DNA of 64,000 nt, taken from Myxococcus stipitatus (lineage in GTDB: Bacteria > Myxococcota > Myxococcia > Myxococcales > Myxococcaceae). Positions within the stretch are counted from its first letter, which is position 1. The number at the start of each line of letters is the position of its first letter. The position numbers were made by a program, and so were the translations under genes. Below are positions 1 to 62,021 of this stretch, in pieces. A model generated the notes under the pieces. The model ran no database searches, was not told the origin of the DNA, and saw only the letters and a program-made list of their open reading frames with translations. The stretch covers positions 9,248,501 through 9,312,500 of the forward strand of contig NZ_CP147913.1 of the NCBI RefSeq assembly GCF_037414475.1, written 5' to 3'.

Positions 1-22834
<22,834 letters not shown>

Positions 22835-23161
22835 GGCGGTGGCGACTCGGGCGGCCCGCGGAGCAGACGCGCGAAGAGAGGACGAGAGGCGTTTCAGCAG
22901 CCGAGAGACAGACAAGCCCCGGGGGGCCACGCACACGGCCGAGGACGGCCGGCGACCTGCAGCCGCCCGCGAGGCCGCGGGGAGGCCATTGGGAGCGGTC
23001 CGACTTCCTGCCCGCCGCCCCGTGCGACGCCCTCGGGAGCGCAGCGCCCGGGGGCGAAGGTTTCAGGGGCTTCCCAGAACGCCGGGAGCTGGTGCGGCAC
23101 TGGCAAGCACATCATCATTCAGGCGTTCCTGGCTTTAAGTATTTAACAGTCATTCTAGATT
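22835..23161. other. Intergenic region between the GT87 gene and NRPS A
   Basis: This 327-base gap holds the P450 remnant, an AT-rich patch at about 23130-23165 right after the glycosyltransferase stop, and a GC-rich leader before the NRPS A start. I see no convincing promoter hexamers or terminator hairpin. Transcription of NRPS A may be read-through from upstream or may start in the AT-rich patch. Confidence 0.6.
22980..23135 (-). pseudogene. Remnant of a cytochrome P450 (region before the heme loop)
   Basis: Read on the minus strand, this stretch gives MMM-LPVPHQLPAFWEAPETF-P-R. It matches the intact P450 at 58334-59740 over the same region (MMMMQPVVHKHPAFWEAPEKF-P-R) with roughly two thirds identical residues, before decaying around where FPFGAG should be. 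The DNA also matches, including an identical 14-15 base run around TCCCAGAACGCCGG. No heme cysteine motif and no upstream P450 body remain, so it cannot be functional. It sits directly before NRPS A, just as the intact P450 sits directly before NRPS B. Confidence 0.75.
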
Positions 23162-24511
23162 TTACGGTGTCGAATGGAAAGCCGGGGTGTGGAGCGCCGG
23201 CGCGGGAGACAGGCGCAGGAGCAGCAGCGCCATGGCGCTCCAGACCGTGAGTGTCACCAGGGCGCGAACTGTGGCCACCACCAGGATGACCGTGGCGTCG
23301 TGGAGCCTGAGGAAGTACGGGTGCAGGGCCAGGATGAGGATGAGGGTCCCCAGCAGGACCCGCTGTGGTGCGGGGGCCCCCGGTGTCAGGACGACATCGC
23401 GGCCCAACAGGTACACGACTGGCAGGAGGAACATGAGGTGGGGGCCCCAGGAGATGGGGGACACCTCGAAGGCCGTGGCCAGCACGAGGCAGACCTCCAT
23501 GTCGGCCCGCTCGGGCGTCCGCGGCATGCGGCTGGAGCGCCACAACACCCAGGCCATGACGCACGCGAGCACCACGCACAACGACGTGGCCACCAGGGAG
23601 GCCAGCTCCCGGGGAGTGGAGTTGTTGGGGAAGGCCAGGTTCTTCAGGAGGAATCGGCCTGTCAGCCCCGGCAGGCTCAGGTTGGACTGATCCGCGACAC
23701 CCGGCAGTCCTCTGGGCATGCGGATGAGCGAGCTGCCACTGACGACATGCTCATGCCACTGCGCCCATGCATCGAAAGGAAGGAGAGCTGCGGACAGGCC
23801 CACGCCCAGCGAGAGGAAGGCGATGCCCCATAGCGCAAGCCTCCACTGTCTGCGCAGCAGCACTGGCAGCAACAGCAGGCCGAAGTGGAACTTGAGGAAC
23901 ACCGCGGCCGCGGCGGCCAGGCCCCCGGCCCACATCGCGCGGTTGCTCCGGTACGCGGACCATACGGCGCACAGCAGCAGCAGCAACACCGGGTTCACCT
24001 GCCCCAGTCCCAGCGACTCGTAGAGGGGCGCGAAGCACAGCGTGTAACCGGCCCAGCACAGGAACATCCGCCGCGAGCTCCTCAGCTCGAGCGTGCGCGC
24101 CAGGAAGGCGAACGCGGCCGCCGCGGTGAGGATGTTGACCAGGAGCATGATGCCGGCCGCGGTGGTGAACTCCAGCCCCTTGAACACCCCGAACGCCAGC
24201 AGCGCGACCGGGGTGTAGATGAAGCCAGGGACCGGGGTGCGCTCGGGCAACCACTCGCGGCCCAGACGCGTCAGCGTCCTCCAGTCATAGGGCGCCCCCT
24301 CTGGCGAGAACGCGAGCTGGCCCGCTGCCCAATACGCGCTGAAATCGAGGTCGCGCTGCGTGGGGAGCCACAGCACCTCGCGTGTGACGAGCGTCACCGC
24401 GACGAACAGCACGAGCAGCAACAGGTGCGTCCCATGAGCACCGACCTGGGACGCGGCGCCCTGGCCGGCGGGGAGCGGGGACGTGATGCCGAAGGAGCTC
24501 TGCTTGTTCAT
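23162..24511 (-). CDS. GT87/DUF2029-type polytopic membrane glycosyltransferase
   Basis: Probable integral membrane glycosyltransferase of the GT87 (DUF2029, PimE-like) group; such enzymes use polyprenyl-phosphate sugars, commonly mannose, and act at the outer face of the inner membrane. The 449-residue protein has many hydrophobic segments. After the first membrane helix comes DFSAYWAAGQLAF (from Asp56) and then PYD (about residue 75), the arrangement typical of this family. The start at 24511 lacks a clear ribosome binding site but is the only good N-terminal Met before the first helix. It lies 81 bases after the MDR reductase in the same direction, between the exporter and NRPS A, which suggests it glycosylates the lipopeptide after or during export. 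That role is inference; the acceptor and sugar cannot be read. Confidence 0.75.
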   Translation of the reverse strand: MNKQSSFGITSPLPAGQGAASQVGAHGTHLLLLVLFVAVTLVTREVLWLPTQRDLDFSAYWAAGQLAFSPEGAPYDWRTLTRLGREWLPERTPVPGFIYTPVALLAFGVFKGLEFTTAAGIMLLVNILTAAAAFAFLARTLELRSSRRMFLCWAGYTLCFAPLYESLGLGQVNPVLLLLLCAVWSAYRSNRAMWAGGLAAAAAVFLKFHFGLLLLPVLLRRQWRLALWGIAFLSLGVGLSAALLPFDAWAQWHEHVVSGSSLIRMPRGLPGVADQSNLSLPGLTGRFLLKNLAFPNNSTPRELASLVATSLCVVLACVMAWVLWRSSRMPRTPERADMEVCLVLATAFEVSPISWGPHLMFLLPVVYLLGRDVVLTPGAPAPQRVLLGTLILILALHPYFLRLHDATVILVVATVRALVTLTVWSAMALLLLRLSPAPALHTPAFHSTP

Positions 24512-24592
24512 GGAGGGCAGGCCAGGGGCTGAAGTTCGAACGGGTCCGGCATTCGGGTTCGCAAGCGAGGCAAGGCTTCCCCGGCCTCGTTG

Positions 24593-25618
24593 CTAGAGGG
24601 CGCCCCCCGCTATGGAGAGGGACTCCATGTCCACGACGAGCTTTCCGCCGGAGCGGCCGGCCTCGCAGGCCTTGTGGGCCTCCGCGAAGCGCGTGGCGGG
24701 GAACACCTCGCTGATGACGGGCCGGAGTTGGCCTGCGTCAATCCAGGCGCTGAGCTGCCGCAAGTCGTCGCCCCTCGGATGGACGGACGCCATCTGGAAT
24801 CGAGGCCCGGGGAGAAGGCGGGAGGCCACCAGGTCCATCAAGGGCGGAGGCAGGGCCACGGTGACGTACCGGCCCGACCGCTCCATCACCCCGCGGCACG
24901 CGAGGAAGGAGCGAGCGAACGTGGTGTTGAACACGACGTCGTAGCGCTCCTTCTCTTGTGTGAAGTCCGTCTGGCCGTGGTCCAGCACGCGGCTTGCGCC
25001 CAGCTCCCGCACGAGCTCGACATGCCGCGCGGAACACACCCCGGTGACGTCGGCACCGAGGATGCGGGCAAGCTGCACCGCGAAGCTGCCCACGCCACCC
25101 GATGCTCCCACCACGAGCACCCGCTCACCCGGCCTCACCTTCGCCACGTCCCGCAGCGCCTGCAGCGCCGTGGTGGCGGAGAGGGGCACCGCGGCGGCCT
25201 GTTGGAACGACAGCGAGGCGGGAATCGGAACCACGGCGGAGCCGGGCAGCAGCGCGTACTCCGCGCTCGCCACGGCACGCATGCTGAAGCCATACACGCG
25301 CTCTCCGGGCCGCAGGTGGGTGATGGCCTTGCCCACGCTCACCACCTCGCCCGCCACGTCCAGACCGACGCGCCTCGGACCGCTCGGCGCACCTCGCGGT
25401 GGCTTGCGGGCGCGCATGCGGCAATCACCCGGGCTCACCGCCGTGGCTCGCACGCGCACCAGGACGCCCTTGTCCTGCAGGGCTGGAATGGGAAGCCGCG
25501 CCACTCGCAGCACCTCGGGCGGTCCATGCCGCTCCAAGACGATGGCGTTCATCTCCTGCGCGGTGCTCACCGGCGCTTGCCGGGTTACTTCCAGAGGGGG
25601 ATTCGTGGGGGCTTCCAT
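24593..25618 (-). CDS. MDR-family NAD(P)H-dependent oxidoreductase (quinone oxidoreductase-like)
   Basis: Zinc-independent medium-chain dehydrogenase/reductase of about 341 residues. Seen: an N-terminal GroES-like domain (MNAIVLERHGPPEVL, then SPGDCRMR and LDVAGEVVSVG), the cofactor loop VGASGGVGSFAVQLAR near residues 169-180, and a C-terminal FAEAHKACEAGRSGGKLVV block typical of the quinone reductase branch. The classical zinc ligands of alcohol dehydrogenases are not evident. I chose the ATG at 25618 because GGGAAG lies about six bases upstream; the frame stays open to 25921, but that extension overlaps the exporter gene and reads like shadow sequence. It lies 86 bases after the exporter. 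The substrate is unknown; it could reduce an enone or carbonyl on the acyl chain or peptide. Confidence 0.85.
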   Translation of the reverse strand: MEAPTNPPLEVTRQAPVSTAQEMNAIVLERHGPPEVLRVARLPIPALQDKGVLVRVRATAVSPGDCRMRARKPPRGAPSGPRRVGLDVAGEVVSVGKAITHLRPGERVYGFSMRAVASAEYALLPGSAVVPIPASLSFQQAAAVPLSATTALQALRDVAKVRPGERVLVVGASGGVGSFAVQLARILGADVTGVCSARHVELVRELGASRVLDHGQTDFTQEKERYDVVFNTTFARSFLACRGVMERSGRYVTVALPPPLMDLVASRLLPGPRFQMASVHPRGDDLRQLSAWIDAGQLRPVISEVFPATRFAEAHKACEAGRSGGKLVVDMESLSIAGGAL

Positions 25619-25704
25619 GTCGCTTCCCAGCGTGGCCGGACGGGCTCTGGCGTCCGGGCAAGGCGGTGTCTGTTTGGGGGAGGGGCCGTGGCCGCGGTCG
25701 GGTG

Positions 25705-27350
25705 TCAGGAGGCGACCGTGGCCCGACGGGGCTCTGTCTTCTGCGCTGTGGACGGCAGCTCCACCAGTCGGCCGGAGTCGAGCTGGATGATGCGATCCGC
25801 CACGTGGAAGTATTGGTTGTCGTGGCTGATGACCACCACGGCCTTGCCCGCGCGCTTCAGCTCCTGCAGGAGCTCCAGATAGAAGACGTTCTTGAAGGCG
25901 GGGTCCTGGTCCGCGGCCCACTCGTCAAAGAGGTAGATGGGCCGGTCCTCCAGCCAGGAGGTGAGCAGCGCCAGTCGCTTGCGTTGGCCCAGCGACAGGT
26001 CCGTCGTGGACAGCACGCCCGCTTCGTTGACGGTGACCTTCTTGTCGAGCTGGAGCCGCTCCAGGTAGCCCTGCAGCCGCTGCGCGCGCTCCGCGGGGGC
26101 CAGGCCGAGCAGGCTGTCGAAGAGATGGAAGTCGGAGAACACCGCGGAGAAGTACTGCCGGTAGTGCTGCCGGTTCTCGTCGGTGACGGTCCGTCCGTCG
26201 ATGCGCAGCTCTCCGGACTCCGGCGTGTAGAGGCCCGTGAGCAGCTTGGCCAGCGTCGTCTTCCCGCTGCCGTTGCCGCCGATGATGAAGACGACCTCCC
26301 CGGGGGTGAGCTGGAGATGGATGGGGCCCAGCGTGAAGCGGCTGTCGTCGTTGTCGCGGAAGTAGGTGTGGGTGATGCCCGTCACCTCCAGGCGCTCGAA
26401 GGAGCGAGGCGCCGGCGGGAGTGGCGCGCCGGTGTCCGGAGGCGAGAGCGTCAGCTTCTCGAGGTGCTCCAGCGCGATGTTCCCCTGGGCCAGGACGGGG
26501 ATGTTCCGCATCAGGGTGGTGAGCGGCTGCTGGAGGTAGAGGGCGGCGAGCGTGTAACCCATCAGCTCCTGGGGGCTCACGCTGAGGACGCGAGGCGCCA
26601 CGTAGAGCATCAACCCGATGAAGAAGAGGAAGATGAAGGTCCCCCAGAGCGCGGCGGCGGCGTAGTAGTAGCTGGCGCGCGTATGGGCGCGCTGCAGGGC
26701 GGCCGTGGTGGGCTCGAAGCACTCCTTGATGAAGGCCGTCCGCCGCTCCTGGTGCAGCTTGAGTTCCTTGATGCCGTCGGTGATGCCGCGGAAGGCCTTG
26801 AAGAGCAGGGACTGCTGGCCGTGCGACTGCCGGAGGATGGACACCCCGCGCCCTTGGGGAATCCAGTAGGTCAGCCCGCCCACCAACAGGAAGAGCATCG
26901 TCCCAAGGAAGCTGCTCCACGACAGCCAGGCCATGTAGGCCAGGCAGCCCACCACGATGGTGAGGTCGATGAAGATGACGGGGACGAGCCCCAGGCTGCT
27001 GCTCATGGACTGGATGTCGTTCGAGAGCGCGGTTTGCAGCTGATGCGGGCCGGTCTCCTCCAGGCGGCGCAGGGGCGTGGCGAGGATCTGCCGGCCCAAC
27101 TGGAGCCTGAGTTGCTGGAGCTCGCCTTGATGGAGCGAGTTGAGCAGGACCTGGGAGAAGAACCGCGTCAGCATCCCCATCGTGGCGAGGCCCGCGAAGG
27201 CCAGCATGCCCGTGCGCGTGGGCATTGAGCCGTTGAGCGTGTTGCCGATGACGGCGAGGAGCCCGGCGCTCATGGCTCCGCCGAGCAGGCCACAGAGGAT
27301 GGCCAGCGCGAAGCGGCCCTTGGCCCGCTTGATGAGAAAGAGGACGAGCT

Positions 27351-27354
<4 letters not shown>
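25705..27354 (-). CDS. Cyclic/lipopeptide exporter ABC protein, PvdE/SyrD type (fused membrane and ATPase domains)
   Basis: A 549-residue half-transporter with the membrane domain (residues about 1-300) fused to the ATPase. The ATPase shows Walker A GGNGSGKT (about 359-366), signature [11 protein letters not shown] (from 453) and Walker [12 protein letters not shown] (from 475); the DEWAADQDP form is characteristic of the PvdE/SyrD group that exports siderophore precursors and lipopeptides. Its ATG overlaps the stop codon of NRPS B (ATGA at 27351-27354), so the two are translationally coupled. This is strong evidence that it carries the NRPS product across the inner membrane. It works as a homodimer in known relatives. 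Confidence 0.95.
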
Positions 27355-58244
<30,890 letters not shown>

Positions 58245-58333
58245 CTGACTTCACTCCAGGCGCAGCGTCCGTGCGTGCCATCCGGGGGCGCGAGCATCCG
58301 CGCCCTGCATGTGACTGTCCGGAAGAGGTGGGT

Positions 58334-59740
58334 TCAGCGGGCCGACGCGGCCTGTCGCGGGCCGGAGGTGCCGGGCGCGGGGCTCACGGACACCCGGAGT
58401 CCATCGCGCGAGCGGAGCGTGACGACGGGGTCTGGAACCACCGTCTGTCCCGGCACGACATTCACCTTGAAGCGCTGCAACATCATCGTCAGCGCCACGG
58501 TGGACTGCATCAGGGCCATGTTGCTGCCAATGCACAGCCGCTGGCCCGCGCCGAAGGGGAAGTACGCGTGGCGCGGCCGCTTTCCGGCGTTCTCCGGCAG
58601 GAAGCGCTCCGGCATGAACTTCTCCGGCGCCTCCCAGAACGCCGGGTGCTTGTGAACGACGGGCTGCATCATCATCATGATGGTGCCCGCCGGCACGTCG
58701 TAGGGGCCCAGCTTGTCCTGCTCCTTGGCCTTTCGCGACAGCACCCACGCGGGGGGATACAGGCGCAGCACCTCCTCGAACACCGCGGTGATGTAGCGGA
58801 GCTTCGGCAGGTCCTGGAGCTGCGGGGGCTTGTCGCCGATGGCCGCGGCGATTTCGTCGCGCATCCGCTGCTCCACCTCGGGGTGCTGGCTGAGCAGGTG
58901 GTAGGTCCACGCCAGCGCCACGGCCGTGGTCTCATGGCCGGCGAAGAAGAGGTTGACGCACTCGTCGCGAAGCTGCTCGTCGCTCATGCCCTCGCCCGTC
59001 TTCGGGTCGCGAGCCGCCATCATCTGGCCGAGCATGTCGGGATGGGCCGTGGGGTTCTGGCGGCGCTTGGCGATGGCCGCGTACACGGCGGTGTCCAGCG
59101 TGGCGATTCCCGCGCGGAAGCGCTTGCGGCGCTTCGTGCGGAGCCTCAGCGCCGCGATGAGGTACACCATCCACCACTTGCGCCGGATGTTCTGCATCCG
59201 GACGATCTCCTGGCAGGCCTCCAGGATCTCCGGCTGGTCTTCGACCATGTCCTCGGTGAAGACGCCGCGGCCGACGATGGAGAGCGACAGCCGGGTCATG
59301 TCGTTGGCGATGTCGAAGACCTCGCCCGAGTGCGTCCGGGCCTCCCACCGCTCCAGCATCTTGTTCACGCTGTCCACCATGGTGGGGACCAGCGCCGCCA
59401 TCCGCTCGGGGTGGAAGGCGGGTTGGATGAGCCGCCGCTGCTGGCGCCAGAACTCGCCCTCGCTGGGGAACAGCCCCTTTCCGAGCAGCTTGCCTGGGGG
59501 GTTGTGCGGCTTGAGGTAGTTCTGCGCGTTGTCCACCAGGACCTGCTTCACGTAGTCCGGGTGGCTCACCAGGAAGATGGTCTGGCGGGGGCCGACCCGG
59601 ACGCGCACCGCGTCGCCGTATTGCTGAAAGGCCCGCACGAAGAAGCCGATCGGATCGTCCTGGGCCTCCAGCATGCTGCCGAAGAACGGCTTTCCCTTGG
59701 GCCCGGGCGGCAGGTTCAAGGCGTCTTTCCCGGTGGTCAT
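58334..59740 (-). CDS. Cytochrome P450 monooxygenase
   Basis: Heme monooxygenase of 468 residues. Seen: proline-rich N-terminus LPPGPKGKPFFGS, I-helix AGHETT (about 267-272), ExxR as EEVLR (about 320-325), and heme loop FPFGAGQRLCIG with the cysteine ligand at residue 403. The style resembles fatty-acid-hydroxylating P450s, but the substrate could be the acyl chain or a peptide residue. The ATG at 59740 precedes the canonical N-terminus and has GGAG nine bases upstream; the frame runs open to 60154, but that extension overlaps the oxygenase gene and has no homology pattern. It lies 89 bases before NRPS B. No redox partner is nearby. A fragment of a second, related P450 lies before NRPS A. Confidence 0.95.
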   Translation of the reverse strand: MTTGKDALNLPPGPKGKPFFGSMLEAQDDPIGFFVRAFQQYGDAVRVRVGPRQTIFLVSHPDYVKQVLVDNAQNYLKPHNPPGKLLGKGLFPSEGEFWRQQRRLIQPAFHPERMAALVPTMVDSVNKMLERWEARTHSGEVFDIANDMTRLSLSIVGRGVFTEDMVEDQPEILEACQEIVRMQNIRRKWWMVYLIAALRLRTKRRKRFRAGIATLDTAVYAAIAKRRQNPTAHPDMLGQMMAARDPKTGEGMSDEQLRDECVNLFFAGHETTAVALAWTYHLLSQHPEVEQRMRDEIAAAIGDKPPQLQDLPKLRYITAVFEEVLRLYPPAWVLSRKAKEQDKLGPYDVPAGTIMMMMQPVVHKHPAFWEAPEKFMPERFLPENAGKRPRHAYFPFGAGQRLCIGSNMALMQSTVALTMMLQRFKVNVVPGQTVVPDPVVTLRSRDGLRVSVSPAPGTSGPRQAASAR

Positions 59741-59836
59741 CGTGGTGTCTCCAGCGGAGCGCGTCAGGGGCTCGGGCGCGGAGCGAACCCGTGCCGCCTC
59801 CGCGCGGGTGGCGTTGCGAGAGGGGGGAGCGGGGCT

Positions 59837-59848
59837 CCCACGCGTGGG
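59837..59848. promoter_or_regulatory. Perfect 12-base palindrome before the P450 gene
   Basis: CCCACGCGTGGG lies in the 179-base gap between the oxygenase stop and the P450 start, about 97 bases before the P450 ATG. It could be an operator. No promoter hexamers stand out around it, and GC-rich palindromes arise easily by chance here. Confidence 0.3.
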
Positions 59849-59919
59849 GATGCGATACGCTCCAGCGAAAGGGGCCACTCGCACCCGGGAGGGGGAGCGG
59901 CCTTCCACCGGGAGACGGC

Positions 59920-60678
59920 CTACTTTCCGACGGGCATCGCGCGCCGCGCGGGAGCGGGGGCCTTGCCTGGGACGAACCAGCGAGGCCCGCCGAAATACAT
60001 CAGCGCCTCCTGCTTCTTCACGAAGATGTCCATCGCGATGGAGATGCGCTCGTGCTTGCCCAGGTAGGGCCGCACCTCGTGCCGGACGTAGCTGGGGAAG
60101 AAGAAGAGCTTGCCCTCGACGGGCGTGACACTCACGCGCCAGTCGTCGTCCCACGGGCTGGTCTGCCCCGCGGCCTTCCCTCCATGGCTGCGGTCGAGGA
60201 AGCCGGGACGGAAGTACACCGTCTGCCCTCCCTCGGATTCATCCGGCGCCTCACCCGGGCCGTAACCGGTTTGCACCTGGTAGTGCCCGCTGATGTACGA
60301 AGGGTCGTGGTGGTGGACCTCGAGGAACTCCCCGTACCGCAGCACGTTCGCCCAGCAGGAGATGCCGACAATCTGCATTCCAGGGTCGTCCGGATTCGTG
60401 CCCTGTACCTTGAATGTCTCGCGAATTCCGTCCAGGACTATTTTCCTGAACTCCGCGATCTCAGGGTAGTCCCAATTGAGGACGTTGAACTCGAGCCAGT
60501 ACGCGGTCAGTCCCTGCTTGATGCCCGCCACCAGCGTGGGCTTGTGCTTCCCGAGAATCTCCTGCTCCTTCTCTCGGATGATTCGCGCCAGCCCCGCGTT
60601 CAACTCTTTGGAATCCTTGAGGTGGATCGCCAAGGTGGTGGTGGGCCACATCACTTCTGCCTTGACGATCTTCTCCAT
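59920..60678 (-). CDS. 2-oxoglutarate/Fe(II)-dependent oxygenase
   Basis: Non-heme iron hydroxylase of 252 residues. Iron ligands appear as H123-x-D125 (in VHHHDPSYISG) and H200 (YVRHEVRPYLG); R211 in the following RIS motif fits the 2-oxoglutarate contact. The layout, with NVL near the start, SCWANVLRYGEF and HYQV, resembles the TIGR02466/2OG-FeII_Oxy_5 group. It probably hydroxylates an amino acid residue, free or carrier-bound; Asp, Glu, Gln or the aromatic residues of this pathway are candidates, but nothing in the sequence decides. The ATG at 60678 has a strong GGGGAAG site. It is transcribed toward the P450 and NRPS B. Confidence 0.85.
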   Translation of the reverse strand: MEKIVKAEVMWPTTTLAIHLKDSKELNAGLARIIREKEQEILGKHKPTLVAGIKQGLTAYWLEFNVLNWDYPEIAEFRKIVLDGIRETFKVQGTNPDDPGMQIVGISCWANVLRYGEFLEVHHHDPSYISGHYQVQTGYGPGEAPDESEGGQTVYFRPGFLDRSHGGKAAGQTSPWDDDWRVSVTPVEGKLFFFPSYVRHEVRPYLGKHERISIAMDIFVKKQEALMYFGGPRWFVPGKAPAPARRAMPVGK

Positions 60679-60730
60679 CGGTTCTTCCCCAGTCCCTTTG
60701 CGCGGGTCGAAGTTGCCGTGTCGGCGGGGC

Positions 60731-60763
60731 CGTGTGGTTCAACCACGCGGTTGCCGGACAACC
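60731..60763. promoter_or_regulatory. Overlapping dyads upstream of the 2OG oxygenase
   Basis: CGTGTGGTTCAACCACGCG (60731-60749) is a near-perfect palindrome with a one-base centre. The adjoining GGTTG-CCGGA-CAACC (60749-60763) forms a second inverted repeat with the same GGTT/AACC half-sites. They lie 53-85 bases before the oxygenase start, in the 178-base gap after the reductase gene. The spacing suits an operator; the second dyad could also form a small RNA hairpin. Confidence 0.4.
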
Positions 60764-60856
60764 CTAGCAAAAGAGCGGAATAACTTGGAATAGCACCGAT
60801 AAATGTTTCCTCGGATTGAAACGGAGAATCCGCAGTCGTAGAAAACAAGAGCGAGG

Positions 60857-61888
60857 CTACCAGCGGCCCTGCATCTGCCGGATGAAGGCATAGGGTGTCC
60901 CGGGTTCCAGCGCGCCCGCGTCATCCAGCCGTTTCATCTGCGCGGCGTCCAGCTTCAGGCTCGCCGCCCTCAGGTTCTCCTCGAACTGGCTCAGGCTGCG
61001 CGCTCCGAACACGACGGACGTGACGGTCTTCTTGTGGAGCAGCCAGGCCAGTGAAACCTGGGCGGCTGTCGCATCCAGCTCCTTCGCCACCGCTTCCACT
61101 TCGGCCAGCACGCGCCAGTTCCGAGCGGTGTCGAACTCCGCCATGCGTCCGTTCTCCACCGCCAGCCGCGTGGCCTCTGGTGGGGCTTGTCCCTGGCGAT
61201 ACTTGCCGGACAGGAAGCCCGCGGCGAGGGGGGCCCACGCGAGGAGGCCCACACCGAAGTGCTCGCAGAGCGGCACGTACTCACGCTCGGCATCGCGCAC
61301 CACCAGGCTGTATTGCGCCTGGAGCGACACGAACCGGGACAGCCCCAGGTGGCGGCTCGTCCACAGCGCGTCCACCAGCCGGTAGGCTGCGTAGTTGCTG
61401 GCGCCGATGTAGAGCACCTTGCCCTGGCGCACGAGGTCTTCCATGGCCCGGAGCGTCTCTTCCACCGGCGTGTCCACGTCCTGCAGATGCACCTGATACA
61501 GGTCGATGCGGTCTGTCTTCAGCCGCCGCAGGCTGTCCTCCACCGAGGTGCGCAGGTTGAGCCGCGAGCCGCCCGTGTTGTTCGGCCCGGGCATCAAGCG
61601 CAGGCGGAACTTGGAGGCCAGCACCATCTGGTCCCTCCGCTCCTGGCTCTGTGCGAACCAGTTACCAAGAGTGCTCTCGGAGAGCCCCATCCCGTACACG
61701 TTGGCCGTGTCCAGGAAGTTGATGCCCACCTCCAAGGCCCGGTCCAGGATGGCGAAGGAGGTCTTCTCGTCCGTGCCAAAGCCCTGGCTGGCCGAGCCCT
61801 CCAAGGGCTCGCCGAGCGCCATGGTCCCAAAGCACAGCGTCGACACTTTCAAACCGCTCTGTCCCAGCCGCCGGTACTCCATGCGCAT
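60857..61888 (-). CDS. Aldo/keto reductase
   Basis: NADPH-dependent (beta/alpha)8 oxidoreductase of about 343 residues. The catalytic tetrad is visible: Asp60 and Tyr65 in FLDTANVYG, Lys93 in ASKFRL, His134 in VHLQD. The N-terminus MEYRRLGQSGLKVS is typical of the YajO/Tas-like group. The frame opens at a GTG (61909), but I prefer the ATG at 61888 because GGAGAG lies seven bases before it; an ATG two codons later is also possible. It sits between the type II thioesterase and the oxygenase in the same direction, with 133- and 178-base gaps. Its substrate, and whether it belongs to the peptide pathway at all, is not shown by the sequence. Confidence 0.9.
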   Translation of the reverse strand: MRMEYRRLGQSGLKVSTLCFGTMALGEPLEGSASQGFGTDEKTSFAILDRALEVGINFLDTANVYGMGLSESTLGNWFAQSQERRDQMVLASKFRLRLMPGPNNTGGSRLNLRTSVEDSLRRLKTDRIDLYQVHLQDVDTPVEETLRAMEDLVRQGKVLYIGASNYAAYRLVDALWTSRHLGLSRFVSLQAQYSLVVRDAEREYVPLCEHFGVGLLAWAPLAAGFLSGKYRQGQAPPEATRLAVENGRMAEFDTARNWRVLAEVEAVAKELDATAAQVSLAWLLHKKTVTSVVFGARSLSQFEENLRAASLKLDAAQMKRLDDAGALEPGTPYAFIRQMQGRW

Positions 61889-61989
61889 GCGGTAGCTCTC
61901 CGGTGCCACTCCGCGTCCGGAGTGGACGGCGGCGCTCCGTGAACTACTCCAGTCCGGGCCTGGCGCGCCATGGGTGTTCCTGGGATGGA

Positions 61990-62012
61990 CCGCGCGCTGC
62001 CTGCTCGCGCGG
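61990..62012 (-). terminator. GC-rich hairpin just after the type II thioesterase
   Basis: CCGCGCG and CGCGCGG form a seven-pair stem (nine with a G-U pair) around a nine-base loop, ten bases past the thioesterase stop. There is no U tract, so it may be an attenuator or RNA-stabilising stem rather than a true intrinsic terminator. Confidence 0.35.
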
Positions 62013-62021
62013 CCCTCCCTA

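Noticed and set aside
25619-25921. N-terminal extension of the MDR reductase by about 101 residues
   Set aside because: It overlaps the exporter's C-terminus and is low-complexity Pro/Arg/Gly sequence; the ATG at 25618 has a ribosome binding site and gives the usual family length.
59741-60154. N-terminal extension of the P450 by 138 residues
   Set aside because: The extension overlaps the oxygenase gene and reads like shadow sequence; the ATG at 59740 has a good ribosome binding site and the normal P450 N-terminus.
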